Positions 47,829-59,938 of a stretch of DNA of 64,000 nucleotides are shown here, piece after piece. The notes beneath the pieces were generated by a model that was not told the origin of the DNA, ran no database searches, and saw nothing but the letters and a program-made list of their open reading frames with translations. This DNA comes from Anthopleura xanthogrammica. Lineage: Eukaryota; Cnidaria; Anthozoa; Actiniaria; Actiniidae. Positions within the stretch are counted from its first letter, which is position 1. Every line of letters starts with the position of its first letter. The stretch spans positions 10,957,981-11,021,980 of the forward strand of contig OZ025209.1 of assembly GCA_964019055.1 (NCBI GenBank). Reading direction: 5' to 3'. Both the position numbers and the translations under genes were made by a program.

Positions 47829-49772
47829 ATGAATGTATCGAAAGTACATCTATTAGTCCTGGGACTACTTATCCACGTAACATTTACCCGTCCATATGCA
47901 CCTCAGGTAAGATCACATGAATGTACACTTATCGACTAAAAAGGAAAGCCTATTTAATGGCACACTTTAATATGTTATATCAACCAACATGGCTATCATG
48001 ATTTCGTTTATTTTATCTGTGAGTTAAACCATGCCCTGGCAACCAAAACTAGACTAAGTCGGGCTAATAAATTTGGGGGTTTGATAAAATTTTCAAAGTT
48101 TCGACGGAATAATTGCAATAACATTTGCTAGCAAACTATACTTATTTCATCCATATACGTTCCTAATTAATTAGAAATTAGGGGAATGGATCAATTTTGG
48201 GTTTATGATATAAAAGCATTTAGGTCTTCGAGTTGGACTGCTTTTCTATCCATTTTTCTCACCGACTCTCTTGCCTCAAATAAACTTTTTATCTCTGACT
48301 CAGAGAGAATTGTTTATCAATAAATAATTGCTATAAATATAATTTTATGGATTAAAACTCCCATTACGTTTCCTCAAAAAATGTGTTCTACTTATCATAT
48401 CTTTACTTCATATTTATACTCAAAATTTGTTGCAATTTTGTTTTCTGTGTTTTCAGTGCTCACGGATAAAGAATAAGCCGTGTACAACACATCGTGATTG
48501 TCGTTGTCTTTTCTCACTGTTTTTGTGCAGTCCTCAAAAAACATGTCAGAAAGCTACTCCAGAACTGATTTCGATTTTAGCCAGCCCGGTAAGAAAGCTC
48601 GGCGTGGATTTTTGTTTTTATTTGTTATCTCCTTCTCGTTCTTCCTTTCATTCTTTGGTCGTTTTCTTTGCTCTTTCAGTTTCTTTCTACAGTTTAATTT
48701 CTTCGTTCGTTCCTTCAATAGTTACACCATATCTCTCTTCATTCCTCTAAAGCTATACCTACCCTTGCCTCCTTGCCTCCTTGCCTCCTTGCCTCCTTGC
48801 CTCCTTGCCTCCTTGCCTCCTTGCCTCCTTGCCTCCTTGCCTCCTTGCCTCCTTGCCTCCTTGCCTCCTTGCCTCCTTGCCTCCTTGCCTCCTTGCCTCC
48901 TTGCCTCCTTGCCTCCTTGCCTCCTTTGCTTTCTTGCCTCCTTTGCTTTCTTGCCTCCTTTGCTTTCTTGCTTCCTTGCTTCCTTGCTTCGATCCTTCCT
49001 TACTTGCTTCCTTGCTTCCTTGCTTCGATCCTTCCTTACTTGCTTCATTGCTTCGATCTTTGCTTCCTTCCTTACTTGCTTCCTTGCTTCCTATATGTAT
49101 ATTAAAGTTTGTTTGTCAATTGTTTTGGTTCCCTTACTTTTTTCATTAAGTTTAATCGTATATATATATTTTTTCCTATTGGATTACTACTTCGTATGTA
49201 TAAGCCAATTTTTTTTGAAAAACAAACTATCATTGTTCAGTCCAAGTGCATTTATTTTCTCAAATAAAATCTAATACTTCTTAAAAAAATAAAACTCTAT
49301 TTTTCTCAAACGCTTCGCATTCCAATGACTTATGGTTTAATGTTAAGGTCAAACCAATTGGCCACGCTAGCTCATGCACCCATTTAACTATAACTAATTT
49401 TAAAAAGGGCAGCTTTTGAGATCATCAACTCCTAGTTAGGAATTTAATCCCCCAAACAGAGTTAACAGCTGCAGACAGAGTTCAATTCCAAACGTCATCA
49501 AAATGACACAAATGACTTTATTTCTTACTTATCTGATGAGATGTGTTGAAAGCCTTTGACATTCTTGTCTCTTGATGGACATATTTTGACTGTAATTTAT
49601 TGCAATTCCATCAACACAGTGTGTCGCAATCTTCAAGAACTCTTGCTCATCTGACGTGGACTGTAAGTGCAAAACACAGCGACTCAAGTGTGAAGACAAC
49701 GAATGTGTTCGAGACAAAAATACCATCATTGGAGGTAGAAATAAAAGAAAACTACAAATCGGTGGTTGTTAA
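47829..49772 (+). CDS. Gene B: secreted protein with two six-cysteine domains, paralogue of gene A
   Basis: Function unknown. Coding exons 47829-47906, 48457-48588 and 49620-49772 give 120 residues; both coding introns are phase 0, exactly as in gene A. Exon 1 encodes a signal peptide (hydrophobic HLLVLGLLIHVTF). Exons 2 and 3 each start at the first Cys of a domain: C-x7-C-x5-C-x-C-x6-C-x5-C, then C-x7-C-x5-C-x-C-x6-C-x4-C. Domain 2 matches gene A domain 2 at 15 of 29 positions (shared I-F-K, D-C-x-C-K and C-E-D-x-E-C), more than the first domains match, so the internal duplication predates the gene duplication. The tail is basic (GGRNKRKLQ) and ends in an additional unpaired Cys as the last residue, which could form a dimer bond. 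The last intron holds an 8-bp minisatellite. Heat-shock control is suggested by the promoter. Confidence 0.8.
48764..48945 (+). repeat. TTGCCTCC 8-bp minisatellite in gene B intron
   Basis: About 22 nearly perfect octamers, followed to ~49090 by degenerate TTGCTTCC/TTGCTTTC/CGATCCTTCC units. It produces long low-complexity frames on both strands that are not genes. Confidence 0.96.
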
Positions 49773-49792
49773 GGAGGCTCATCAACAAGTTG

Positions 49793-49805
49793 GTTGCTAG
49801 GCAAC
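49793..49805. promoter_or_regulatory. RFX X-box-like palindrome
   Basis: GTTGCTAGGCAAC is a perfect two-half-site RFX-type motif, 20 bp after the gene B stop codon. Confidence 0.4.
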
Positions 49806-49977
49806 GTATGTTTTGGTGGAAGAGGTTGATGATAAAGGTAGCAACGACCACTAGTTGCTATTAGCAACGCAAATAGTGTGCAAAACAGGTCTTAGATTTA
49901 TTCTAATACTATAGACCAAGAATTGTAAAAATCAGAAAAAGGCAATTTGTATGAGCATACTACATTTAAAGCAGCAT

Positions 49978-49990
49978 GTTGCCATGCAAC
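49978..49990. promoter_or_regulatory. RFX X-box-like palindrome
   Basis: GTTGCCATGCAAC has complementary GTTGC/GCAAC half-sites with a 3-bp spacer. Confidence 0.4.
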
Positions 49991-50019
49991 GATAGAGCTT
50001 ATGAGGACGTCATACATGT

Positions 50020-50033
50020 GTTGCCATGGAAAC
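50020..50033 (+). promoter_or_regulatory. Canonical X-box (RFX site)
   Basis: GTTGCCATGGAAAC fits the 14-bp X-box consensus GTHNYYATRRNAAC at every position. It lies ~150 bp upstream of a 69-codon open frame with ATG at 50185. Confidence 0.45.
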
Positions 50034-50404
50034 AGTACCTTTTTCTGTGAAAAATCTACGTATACATCTCTGGAGTATTGCGAGAGAAAACCATCGTTCA
50101 TGTCTTGAGCTTTCAGCTGATACATGTTGGTCGGTCGTTCGAGTATAGTCAAATTATTATCAAAAATATTCAATAATCAACACAATGCCTGCAGGGAAGC
50201 CCAAGTTATTAAACTCTTCGATATGTCTTCTGCCCACGTACCAAGGAAGTATTTTCCAAATAAACAAAATATTTAATGGACCAGAAAGCGAACCTGCAGA
50301 AGCTATAGTAATCACAGTGTGCAATGAGCAGTGTGAACCTGTGGCTTCTGTCGCCATCTGTTGTTTTGCTCTCCGTGATCGATGGATGTTTTGACCAGTC
50401 AAAA

Positions 50405-53400
50405 TTTACAAATATACATATATCATATATCCAATATGGCCGTTGCTAATTTAAATATTAATATTTTCTTCGTTTTTACACTTCAAAATTGTTTCAAAAA
50501 TGCATTTCAAAATATTTCAACTGAAATTAGACTTTAGGACAAGAAAGCTGATTGCCAGCTTCGAGAAGTGCATACTGTTACATATTTTCAACATTCAAAA
50601 ATACTATATTTTAAAATGTTCTACATTTAATATGCTTCAAAACATATTACATAATATTTTACTTAAAGGAGAATGATGTATAGTTTGTAAACTTTTAGGA
50701 CAAGAAAGCTATGTGCTTGAAATTAAAAATTACTGCTCTCTCCGCTCTCTCTCTCTCTCTGTCTGTCTGTCTCTCTCTCGCTTGTGCTTGTTCATAAACC
50801 TTAGGTTCGGGAACAATAGGCATCAAGTATAGGTAATTAAAATACGTATAAATATGCACAGCAAGATTAGGTCAACTAAAAGTGTAGTATTCTAAAAGAA
50901 AATTCGTTGAAATCTTTAAAAAGTATCATGAGTTTTTTTTAGTTTTCAGGTGAAAACAAAACTAATTATAATTCAATTTTGTATTGAACTCAATTTGTCG
51001 AATAAGACGACCGCACCCGGCTAGCCTTTTCGGCTGTGTAAAATATATCTTTTTAAAGCAAATTATAATTTATAAACTTCAAAAAGAAGAGGAATAAACA
51101 TTTGATTTATACAAGCGAGTTTCAATTCCGTAAAATATTTTTGATGCGAATTCTTTAGGTGAGAAACGATGACAAAAATAATGCATGTATTGGAAATAGC
51201 ACCGGCTAAACAAAATGGAGGAAATTCAGTTTTCTAGGCATTGTTGATCATTTTTCGATCTGTTTGGTGATTTTCAGTGAACTTCGAGATAAACTTGCCC
51301 AAAAGTTGATATCTAGCTTATTCTCACTTTAGACAGAAACTAAAATTGTGTTTGAGTAATTTGGAAGAGAATGAAATAACCAAAGACATGGCCGCCATGT
51401 TGCTTGACATTGCAAACATCAACGGATAACATTTCAAGTAAATTAAACAAAATGGCGGCCATTTTTTTTGTTGACTACCAAGAACTGTTATCTCCTAGTA
51501 CTTTTCAGATATCAAGTAAATTTCAAGTCATTCAGAGTGCCTACTTGATATTGATAATGTAAATATTTGGTATCTTCATTAAATACATCAAAACAAAACA
51601 GTAACGTGTATGTTTGTTTTCAAAAGCTCTCAAAATACAGAAGTGTTTTATTTCTAATCACGTTGGCGCTACTTGAAAACAAACATCTTCGAAAACACAA
51701 GCCGTGCTGAAGGAAACTTTGCTTCGTGATTCAGTGCACGAACTTACTCAGAACAGCAAAACAAGTGAAGAACTAAAAGTCAAAATGTCCTAAACTTTGC
51801 TTTCTTTCTTAAAGGCCAAATTTTCTGTTGTTTAATTAACCCTTTTCGTAAAAAAAATCTGTTCTTTCAAAGTTTTTGATATGTGAAATATATATATCGA
51901 AAATTATAAACCAAATCTTGAACAGCGCTAGCGCACGCGCGCGGGGGCAGAAAAATCAAAACATTGGCCTTAGTAAACATAAAATTCGGGTATTCTCCGG
52001 CTCTAGAATTATCCTTATAATTCGGAGTGGGAGTTATGACCAGTGTGCCACAACTTTTACAAATTTGAACGTCTTTATCGCCTTTAATTTTCTCTGATGA
52101 ATGAAGTTATTAAGATACTTGTTAAAAACGGCCAAATTTGTTAAAATTGTTTTGTCAGCATGGGCCATGCGGAATTCTGCGTGTACGCTTTGCTTGGGCC
52201 ACATCCATTTTAACTCTTTTTTTTTTTTCGAATTCCCGGCTTCAAATACCAAAAATCTACTCAAGGAAAATTATAATTAACGTAAAAGAATAAGTGCAGA
52301 ATATAATTAAATCTTAAAAAATAATCAACAGAACAGCAAATATTGGGATAATTAAAAGTGGTACCCCTGCCAACTTCAAGGTTGGAATCGCGGCTCAGAG
52401 ACCTCGGAGAGAAAGGTCCCAATTTCCTTATCAAAGTTTTTCAATTAACAATTCAAGATGTTCACCATAAGGTATTGATGAAAAATAGAGATGAAAAAAA
52501 CTACAGTCGTGGGGTATATGAGAAAATTTAATCGCACGTAAAAATATCGTAAATTTGGATAATATTGTCAAAGCTCAAACTGTGGATGAAAAATTTCATC
52601 GAATTTCAAATTTTGAGTAAGTGCTAAAAAACTTTTAACCGACGTATGAGGATAATTTTATCCTGTACCTAAAATTATTAAGACCATTATCCCCCTCCCC
52701 CGAAAAAATATTATACCTAAAACTAACTCATTTAAGTCTCTACTCTCTTTTCAGTTATCCCATGTTCTTAAAACAATTTTGTCTGTTATCCCCTGTCCCT
52801 AAATCTATTTACTTTTATCTCCCTACAACTATTTGGCCTGTTATTCCTTACTTCTAAAACCCCTAATTTTGAGGACCTCTCTGCATGCTCAAAGATGAGT
52901 TCAATTTCATAGATAGATATTGTAATACAAATAGTATAATTCTATAATAGACTAATTCTGGACAAATAAAACTTTAATAGTTATTTTATAGCACTTTAAT
53001 AAGTGAAAAACCTATCAATAAACTCAGCGTGAATCGTGAAGATTAAAATCTCACCGTGAAAATCTCTGGCTTGGAAACCAAAAACAAAGGTTTATCGCTG
53101 ATAATAAAATTTCTTTAACAAAGCAACATTTAAAAAAATCTTTTTTATTGCGTTCTGATTCAAAGACCACGGCAAACATACAACTAGTCTCTTTATGATA
53201 AACCGCCTCTTGAAATAATATAAAATTATTATTTACAATTCCAAACCGTAATTCCAGGACAAACATCAGTCTATGACGACACATTGGACGGATATTTTTG
53301 CAACACTTTAATACGAGGAAGGTCTTAAGCGGCATATCAGCCAATCTTTATTTAAAAAATATTTGAATGCTTGAATAAATCTCCGAAGTGTATTTTTTTT

Positions 53401-54640
53401 TCTCTGTCGACTCCCTGGCCTTCTGTCTGTATAGTCTGGCTGCCTCTCTGTAGTATAATAAATGTAAAAAAGGGCATGGTTGTAATCTTAAACAGGTGAT
53501 TTTCTTTAATCATAAACTGTATATGTGGCATTTCAAGTTTGCAGTAGTTTACTCCTTTTGTGAAAAAGTTTACTATTTTTGGATTTTAGGACCTAAATAG
53601 TTTTTCCAAAAATATATTTCAAAATTATACTTTTTGAAAACCTTAATTTAAAAAAATCAATGCCGTGACAAGAAATTTAATTCAAATGTAAAAAAGGTGA
53701 ATATAGTTCTAGTCACATGTAGTTCAAAGATGACATCTTCTCCCTAAACGTTAATCAGTTTAGCCTTTTCTAACAAAAATATTCGCATCTTATTTCGTCA
53801 CATCGCACTTAAAAGTTCGCAGTAAGATGGGAAGAGTGATAGTATTGTAGAAACACGAGGTCAATTTAGTAATTTTGGTGATCTAAATTTGTAAGATTTT
53901 ATCAATAAAATATAAATAGTTTTGTTTGAAAATAAAATGCATCGAGCTAATAAAATAAAACGGTTTCTCATGGTTTAGACATCTGTTTAAAAGCCATGCA
54001 GCACTTCGTAAAAAACGACATTTCCGAGCAACAATTAGTAAAAAGTTACAAATCCATTTTCCCCTCAAAAGACTTAGCAGTAAATTTAATGGAAATAATT
54101 TTTTTTGTTCGTTCTTGACCGATATTTAACATGATTTAAGAATTTGTGAAAGCCATTTCCGTCAAAATTACAACTGTCGTTCGACTTTGTTACAGCTAAG
54201 TAAAGCTAAGTATACATTTTTCTTTCTTTCTTTCTTTAATTTTTAGCGAGACGGAAGCTTAGGAAAACATTGCAAATAGAAACTGCAATATTTACCAGCT
54301 TTTTAAACTCTTCGCTTTGAAACAATGTCCAATCCAAATCGATTTTGCTTGCTCTACGTCAAACTTACATTAAAATCGCAAGAAAGAAATCTAATTTGGG
54401 AATCATTAAAAATTCTGGGGAAAAATAATTGAAGCTGACGTACCCAAACCTTTGCAGACTTCCAGGTGTTATTCGAAAACATTAGAATTAAATTCTTTTT
54501 ATCATATTTGTGTGGGAAAATAATTTCTAAGTCATTGTTCATGTGAAAAAAGAAAGCACTTTTTGATAGGCCAGAATTCGTAAAAGCCGCTGACAACGCT
54601 TTTGTGTTCATAATAATTGTGAGTTTTTCGTCACTTTGCT
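50405..54640. other. AT-rich intergenic DNA
   Basis: No supported gene. A CT/TGTC microsatellite lies at about 50740-50780. Short frames at 52034-52264 and 53051-53344 (minus) have no recognisable domain. Confidence 0.5.
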
Positions 54641-54645
54641 AAGTG

Positions 54646-54727
54646 TATATAAATAATAGACACATAGATCGACCAGTACTTGGACTTCCCGAAAAGCACT
54701 GCTAAGAATCCCTGTTTGAAGAGACAG
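54646..54727 (+). promoter_or_regulatory. TATA box plus candidate non-coding first exon
   Basis: TATATAAATA at 54646-54655 is followed by a strong donor (GAGACAG/GTAAGT at 54727/54728), the same ~80-bp layout as gene B. No matching signal-peptide or cysteine-domain exon is found in the next 2 kb. A cysteine-poor frame at 55553-55661 with AG/GT borders is not convincing. Confidence 0.3.
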
Positions 54728-56880
54728 GTAAGTTTGATATTTAGGCTTCACTTTCAAAGAATATTTCTCACACTTATTTAAAATCATCCAAGTCTTGCCT
54801 CCATTTTTATTTTCACAACCTTTTTTCGTTTATTTTTCGGAACGAAATTAATTAAAAATCAGTGCTATCCATTTGAGTATTTTTTTCACCCATAGTAGCT
54901 GAAATTAAGATAGATATTAAAGAAAAAATCAACGACAAACCATGAATCACGAAACTAGGGAACAAACTAAACGAAAAGAAAGAGCGAAAAGAAAACTTTA
55001 ATAGGCGACGAAAACAGATCCACAAACTATGAATAATTCTAATATTTTTCATATTTTTCATGAGCTAAACTGATGTGAAGAAATCTTTAGAATATCAAGA
55101 AGCAAACATATTACCCGTTTATTTCAAAAAGGTTTAATTTTTAAGTAAATAAAAAAGTTTATTAGATTTAAAAATTAATTTTTCCTTGCAAGTTATATTC
55201 CCTTTAAATTAATATTTTTTTACTTCAAACCCACGATTTTCACTTAATTCCTTATTTTTCCTTTTTCTTTTTTTTTTACTACTCGGCCGTTTTCAAATTC
55301 TTTAATATTTTTTGAAAATAATAATTCATTTTTTTAATACCAAAAAACATAACAGATAACTGCCAAACATGCAAATAAAACCGAATTTCATACCTGAAAA
55401 TTAAAATTTTAGTAAAACGATTTCGGAAGGAAAGCGTAAATTACGAACGTTTATGACTTAGTTTTATTAAAAGTTAAATTCATCAATTGTTTCTGATATA
55501 ATGCTGTGTAATTTTTCTTCATTAAGTTCAGCCGTTGTAATTGTCAGCAATGCTGACTGAATCAACAACGTGTCCCCACAATCAAAGTCCCCATAAAACG
55601 ACTATTCATGGTTTAGATTTTTTGTGTGCTCAGCCGTTTAGCAATTCTCTAATTATTCCCAAGGTATTGATTACTTTTCCTTTAATTTACACTTCTCTTA
55701 TCTTAAGCGGAACTTCATTCTCGGTTACCTTTAAAGCGAATTTCAAAATCTTTACTATCATCACGTCCTATAACTTCCAAGCATTTTTAACAAAATCTCC
55801 GCTTTTCTCGGCGATATTTTGAAGATTTTTAAATCATTTCAAATTAATATATAAAGGTACTCATTTTCTAAACTCATAAACTATCCTAAATTATGACTTT
55901 CAAAGAAAAACCGATTTAGTTTGACGCTTTCTGGCCTACAACTAGTAAGTTGGAAAAAAGATCTTATCAATAATATTATTATTTTTTGATATTAAAATAT
56001 CATAAAATAGCTTTCATACTAAAGAATTATCAAAGTTAAGTTTAATGATTTAAATAAAACTTTAAGAATAAAAAAATTGAAACTGGCTGTTATTTATTTA
56101 ACTTCCTTCTTTAGTTATACAGAAGTTGAAAAACTGAAGAATGTTTGGGTTTCAGAGTGGTTTATTTGCCTTGAATCTCAAGGAGTGTTTGTAGACGATA
56201 CCACATGCATGCACAGTGTGCACTTGTTTTCACGACACAAAGTCAGTGTTGTTTATTTGAGCTTCCCTTGGTGCAACCCAAAATAAACACAACTGTTATA
56301 TTTCTGTTATCATTTCATCAAGCTTTAACTCCTAGTTTTGACATTTTTGTAATTTTTAATTTTCAAAGCTCGTCTCGCGCCACGGCTCGTCTTCGGCTCG
56401 CCATATAAAAGCGCCTATGGAACCAGGGTACCATTTTGCTAAAATAACTTCCAAATTTAGTGCTTCTTTCGGCAGTTCTCATCGACATAGAAATTGTAAT
56501 TTGCGCATATAAGTTTTACAAGCTTTTCTGATTATTTTTTAAAAATAGCGTACAAAATACAAAAAACCGCCCACCACTTTTGATTATACCTTTTAGAGAT
56601 TTTATTTTCTATAAATACGCATACAGACACTTTATATATTAATCTTGACAGATGACACCGACTAAACTCCGGCTTAACTCCGGCTTAAAATTCCAGTCCG
56701 GCTCTCTGAGTTCTAAATTTAGATGAACCATGAATGTCGATTTTTAAAATAAAATGAAAATTTCCTTAAAACCGAGAAGAAAGAAATAGTATGTCAGAAT
56801 CGGCAAATCCTCTTAGAATGAACTTATATTTAGTTTCTTATATTTTACAATACGTTCCACATTTCCTTGATTATTGGTAT
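54728..56880. other. AT-rich DNA, possibly intronic
   Basis: Nothing I can support as coding. Short frames near 55541-55822 and 56077-56286 lack recognisable domains. Confidence 0.4.
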
Positions 56881-56881
56881 A

Positions 56882-57846
56882 TTAAGGTACTGTAATTCCG
56901 GACGCTTGGATTTAATCAATGAATTTTCTTAGAAATCCTGTCATTTATAGATCATTGTTAGGCAAGTCAAAAACCGAGAAAAAAGCTGGGGTCACCGTAT
57001 TGGTTATAAAGCTATAAGATGTAGTAAAAGTAGGTATTTGCAATAATTCGCGGTGATTTTGCTCACAAAGTACCTATTCAAAGTAGTCTAAATAATGCGA
57101 ACGCATTCTGCGGGCAAAAGCATAAGACTATTTTAAACGATTTATCTAAGGCTTATCTGATATTTCCTATTATAAAAAAAAATTTCAATCATTTGGGTAA
57201 AATCTATGGGTAAAACGTTTCCTAGAAGCACAATTTTACGGCAATGACGCACCCCTGATTGTGTATAGAGCTCAATTTCAGTGTAAGATTCATGACAATC
57301 CAATCAAGGAATATATATTGTATTCTTATCAGTTCTAAATCGCAAAGATAGTAAGTGTAAATTGATTAAAAAGAGAAAATAGTCGCTAATAGACGAGCTA
57401 TGAGCCACTAAATCCAATTCTTTGGTCAAAAAAAAAAAACATAATTCCTGTCCGCACGGGACTGGGTTCTAGTACTTTAAACCTCCGCTTGAAACTTGTC
57501 AAATTGTCCTTGTAATCTCCAGAGACCTAAGACCTATTTCGAATTGATTTTGGAACTAAAGATGTCAAATTATTTTTTTATTGATTTATTTTTACAAAGT
57601 TGTAAATTTGTTGTTTTGAGACAAAACAGCGACCGTACCAGTCAGGTTATGAAAATCTTACCATGTTTCGAAAAATACCTTTTTACCTCAAAAGTGGCAT
57701 GAAATAACGAAAAATTTGGTTAGGTTATAGAAAAGGTTTCAAATTAAGATATTATATAGAAAAATTTTCAAAACAACGCAAATAAAGGGTAAAAAACGAG
57801 ACGCGCGAAATGGATGCGCAGTAGCAAGGGTCCGGAACTACCTTAA
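56882..57846. mobile_element. Possible TTAA-flanked non-autonomous DNA transposon
   Basis: The left end TTAAGGTACTGTAATTCCGGAC is mirrored, with short indels, by GTCCGGAACTACCTTAA at the right. The outer TTAA on both sides would fit a piggyBac-type target duplication. The interior (~930 bp) has no transposase frame. Confidence 0.5.
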
Positions 57847-58695
57847 ATCAATCAATGCTTGCAACTTGTACAATAACATATGTCATTAATTCATAATCAA
57901 ATCCATCGTGGAAATCTTCGATCGTACATTTCCCTTCGATTATTTCTTTCCTTTTTTCTTCCTCTTTTCTTTTTTCGTTTCTATTTTTTTTCATATATAT
58001 GTTAATCTCTATTTTTTTGTTTCATTTGATGATATTAAAACTACTGTTCTGTCTCTTCAGTGATTTCTTCTTCGTCTTCTTTTTCTTTCCTTCGTTCGTC
58101 TCATGCACACAAATTATTTCCAAATAGATATCAAATCGACCAATTATTGCGTCAATAACGAAAAAAAATCACTCAATCTCAAGTAAATAAACCCATTAGA
58201 TTGAAATCTAAAATGACTGCGAAGTTTCGTCAGAAACAGGAAGTTCAATAACATTCAAAAGAACCTAATCTACTCGATAAACGCCCTCTCAATAAATCAC
58301 AAACGATATGCATTTTAATAAATATATCTCCAAATCCTTCCCACAACAAAAGCAGGGAACAAATCTAACGGTGATTTAAATTCTCCTAATTTTTCTTCGT
58401 CTAATTTTGAAGAAATGTCTTATCTAAAGTTTGCGTGTTTTGAATGCTCAAAAGAAGCTGTACGAATTTCCGTATTTTGGTTAGAAGCGTAGATAGTAAT
58501 CACAACTAAGTGAGTAAGTTCCTTTTTTGGTCTCACTTACTAGTGAGAAAACAGCAGGTTATTGTGCTAAATAGTACATTTGAAAAAAAATTCCTAAATA
58601 ATTAGTGCTAAATAGTACAATTTAAACAAAAAGAAATATTTTGTGCAATCTATGTATTATAGTACGTTTAGTTTTCGTACTTTTCCGGTGATGGT

Positions 58696-59268
58696 TTACA
58701 GTGAGGACACTCGAATCATGAACACTTGATATTTTTATATTTTTTATTTTATGAACTTTCTACTGCTTCAAACCTTCTGAAAATGAAGCACTGAACTCAA
58801 ATTTAGACGAGAACATTTGTGCAGGAAATTCTACAATAACATTACATGTACCGATAATAAACTGAACTGCCTTTTACCTAAACCTATATCTAAAAACTAC
58901 AGCCTTAGAAATCCCAGGAGAATCCCACTACTCAAGTGCAGGACTAAAAGATATCAGAATAGTTTTATACCAAGTTCAATAAAGAAATGGGACTAATTTT
59001 AACTTGTACTTTTACCTAAGATTATATATATATATTTTTTCAATCATGCAAATTTTTTAGATATATTTTAAAACTATGTAAATATTGAGTTTTTCAATTC
59101 TTTCGAATTGCCAGTCAATTTTATCAATAAAGTTATTATTATTATTATTATTAAATAATCTTATTGTTCAAAATAAATCATATTTCCAATCGATTCACAC
59201 AAGGGATAAAGGAGAAAAAAGTATGTAAAAACCTCAAAGTGTTCACGGTTCGAGTGTCCTCACTGTAA
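58696..59268. mobile_element. TTACAGTGAGGAC MITE interrupted by a LINE
   Basis: The same element as 21510-21729 but inverted. TTACAGTGAGGACACTCGAA marks the left end and its inverse the right end. The copy is split at CTCAAAT by the insertion at 58803-59152. Confidence 0.88.
58803..59152 (+). mobile_element. 5'-truncated LINE 3' end nested in a MITE
   Basis: A short remnant frame (CRTKRYQNSFIPSSIKKW) is typical of the last residues of CR1/L2-type LINE ORF2, followed by a ~200-bp 3' UTR and an ATT tail. AAAT occurs on both sides (58799-58802, 59153-59156) but once in the empty-site copy near 21630, so it is a target-site duplication. Confidence 0.8.
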
Positions 59269-59803
59269 AGGTATTGTGTACTCTACAGTAATTGTACACA
59301 ATTGTTGAAACCATTTACGTGAGCTTAGCTTTATGCCTGACAGCAACACATGCTGAATAATACTTTATTTCTCAGCGAGAAACAAACAGTTACAAAACTA
59401 CACAATGTCAGGAAATAATCTGTAACAAAGACGTGCTGCTTTGGACCAAAATACGATCAACCAAATCACAACCAACTAGGAAGTGAGAAACGTATTTTTC
59501 GCTTGCGTGAATCAATCATTTCCTATGACTGACTACCGAAAGGCCGCTTTTGCCCTTATAAGGACATTAGGGGAAAACGTTTTACGCTTCCGTGTATGTC
59601 TGCCAGTTTTCAAAGAATTCAAGAGCTTTTTAGTAAAAAAACAAATACTTGTTTTCTCCGAATATACAAAAAGAAAATATAATTCCTGACTTCGAGTCAG
59701 CCAGGTTTTACACCATCGATATCAGTTCTATTTTCTTTCCTCCTCCGGATTCGAATTCTAAATTCCAGTTGGATTCAGTGTGGAAAAAAGCCATTCGATG
59801 CTA

Positions 59804-59938
59804 TAGACCCTTTGCACGTGACGTCAGAGCCGCTCAATTTGGAGGGCACGAAAAAAAGAATTTTAATCTCCTGAGAATTGGAACCTATTGTTTTGCCCTT
59901 GAAATTGAGCTGCATTCTGACGTGCTGCAAGGGGTCTA
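59804..59938. mobile_element. TAGACC-family palindromic MITE, complete
   Basis: TAGACCCTTTGCACGTGACG at the left, GCTGCAAGGGGTCTA at the right. The left arm contains CACGTG overlapping TGACGTCA. Confidence 0.9.

Noticed and set aside
48498..49274. Long Pro-Cys-Leu-Ala-Ser repeat frame
   Set aside because: Overlaps gene B exon 48457-48588 in the wrong frame and then runs through the octamer minisatellite in the intron.
55553..55661. Possible third cysteine-rich exon after the 54.65-kb promoter module
   Set aside because: AG/GT borders exist, but it has only two cysteines, no family spacing, no signal peptide, and the next candidate exon (56116) is out of phase.
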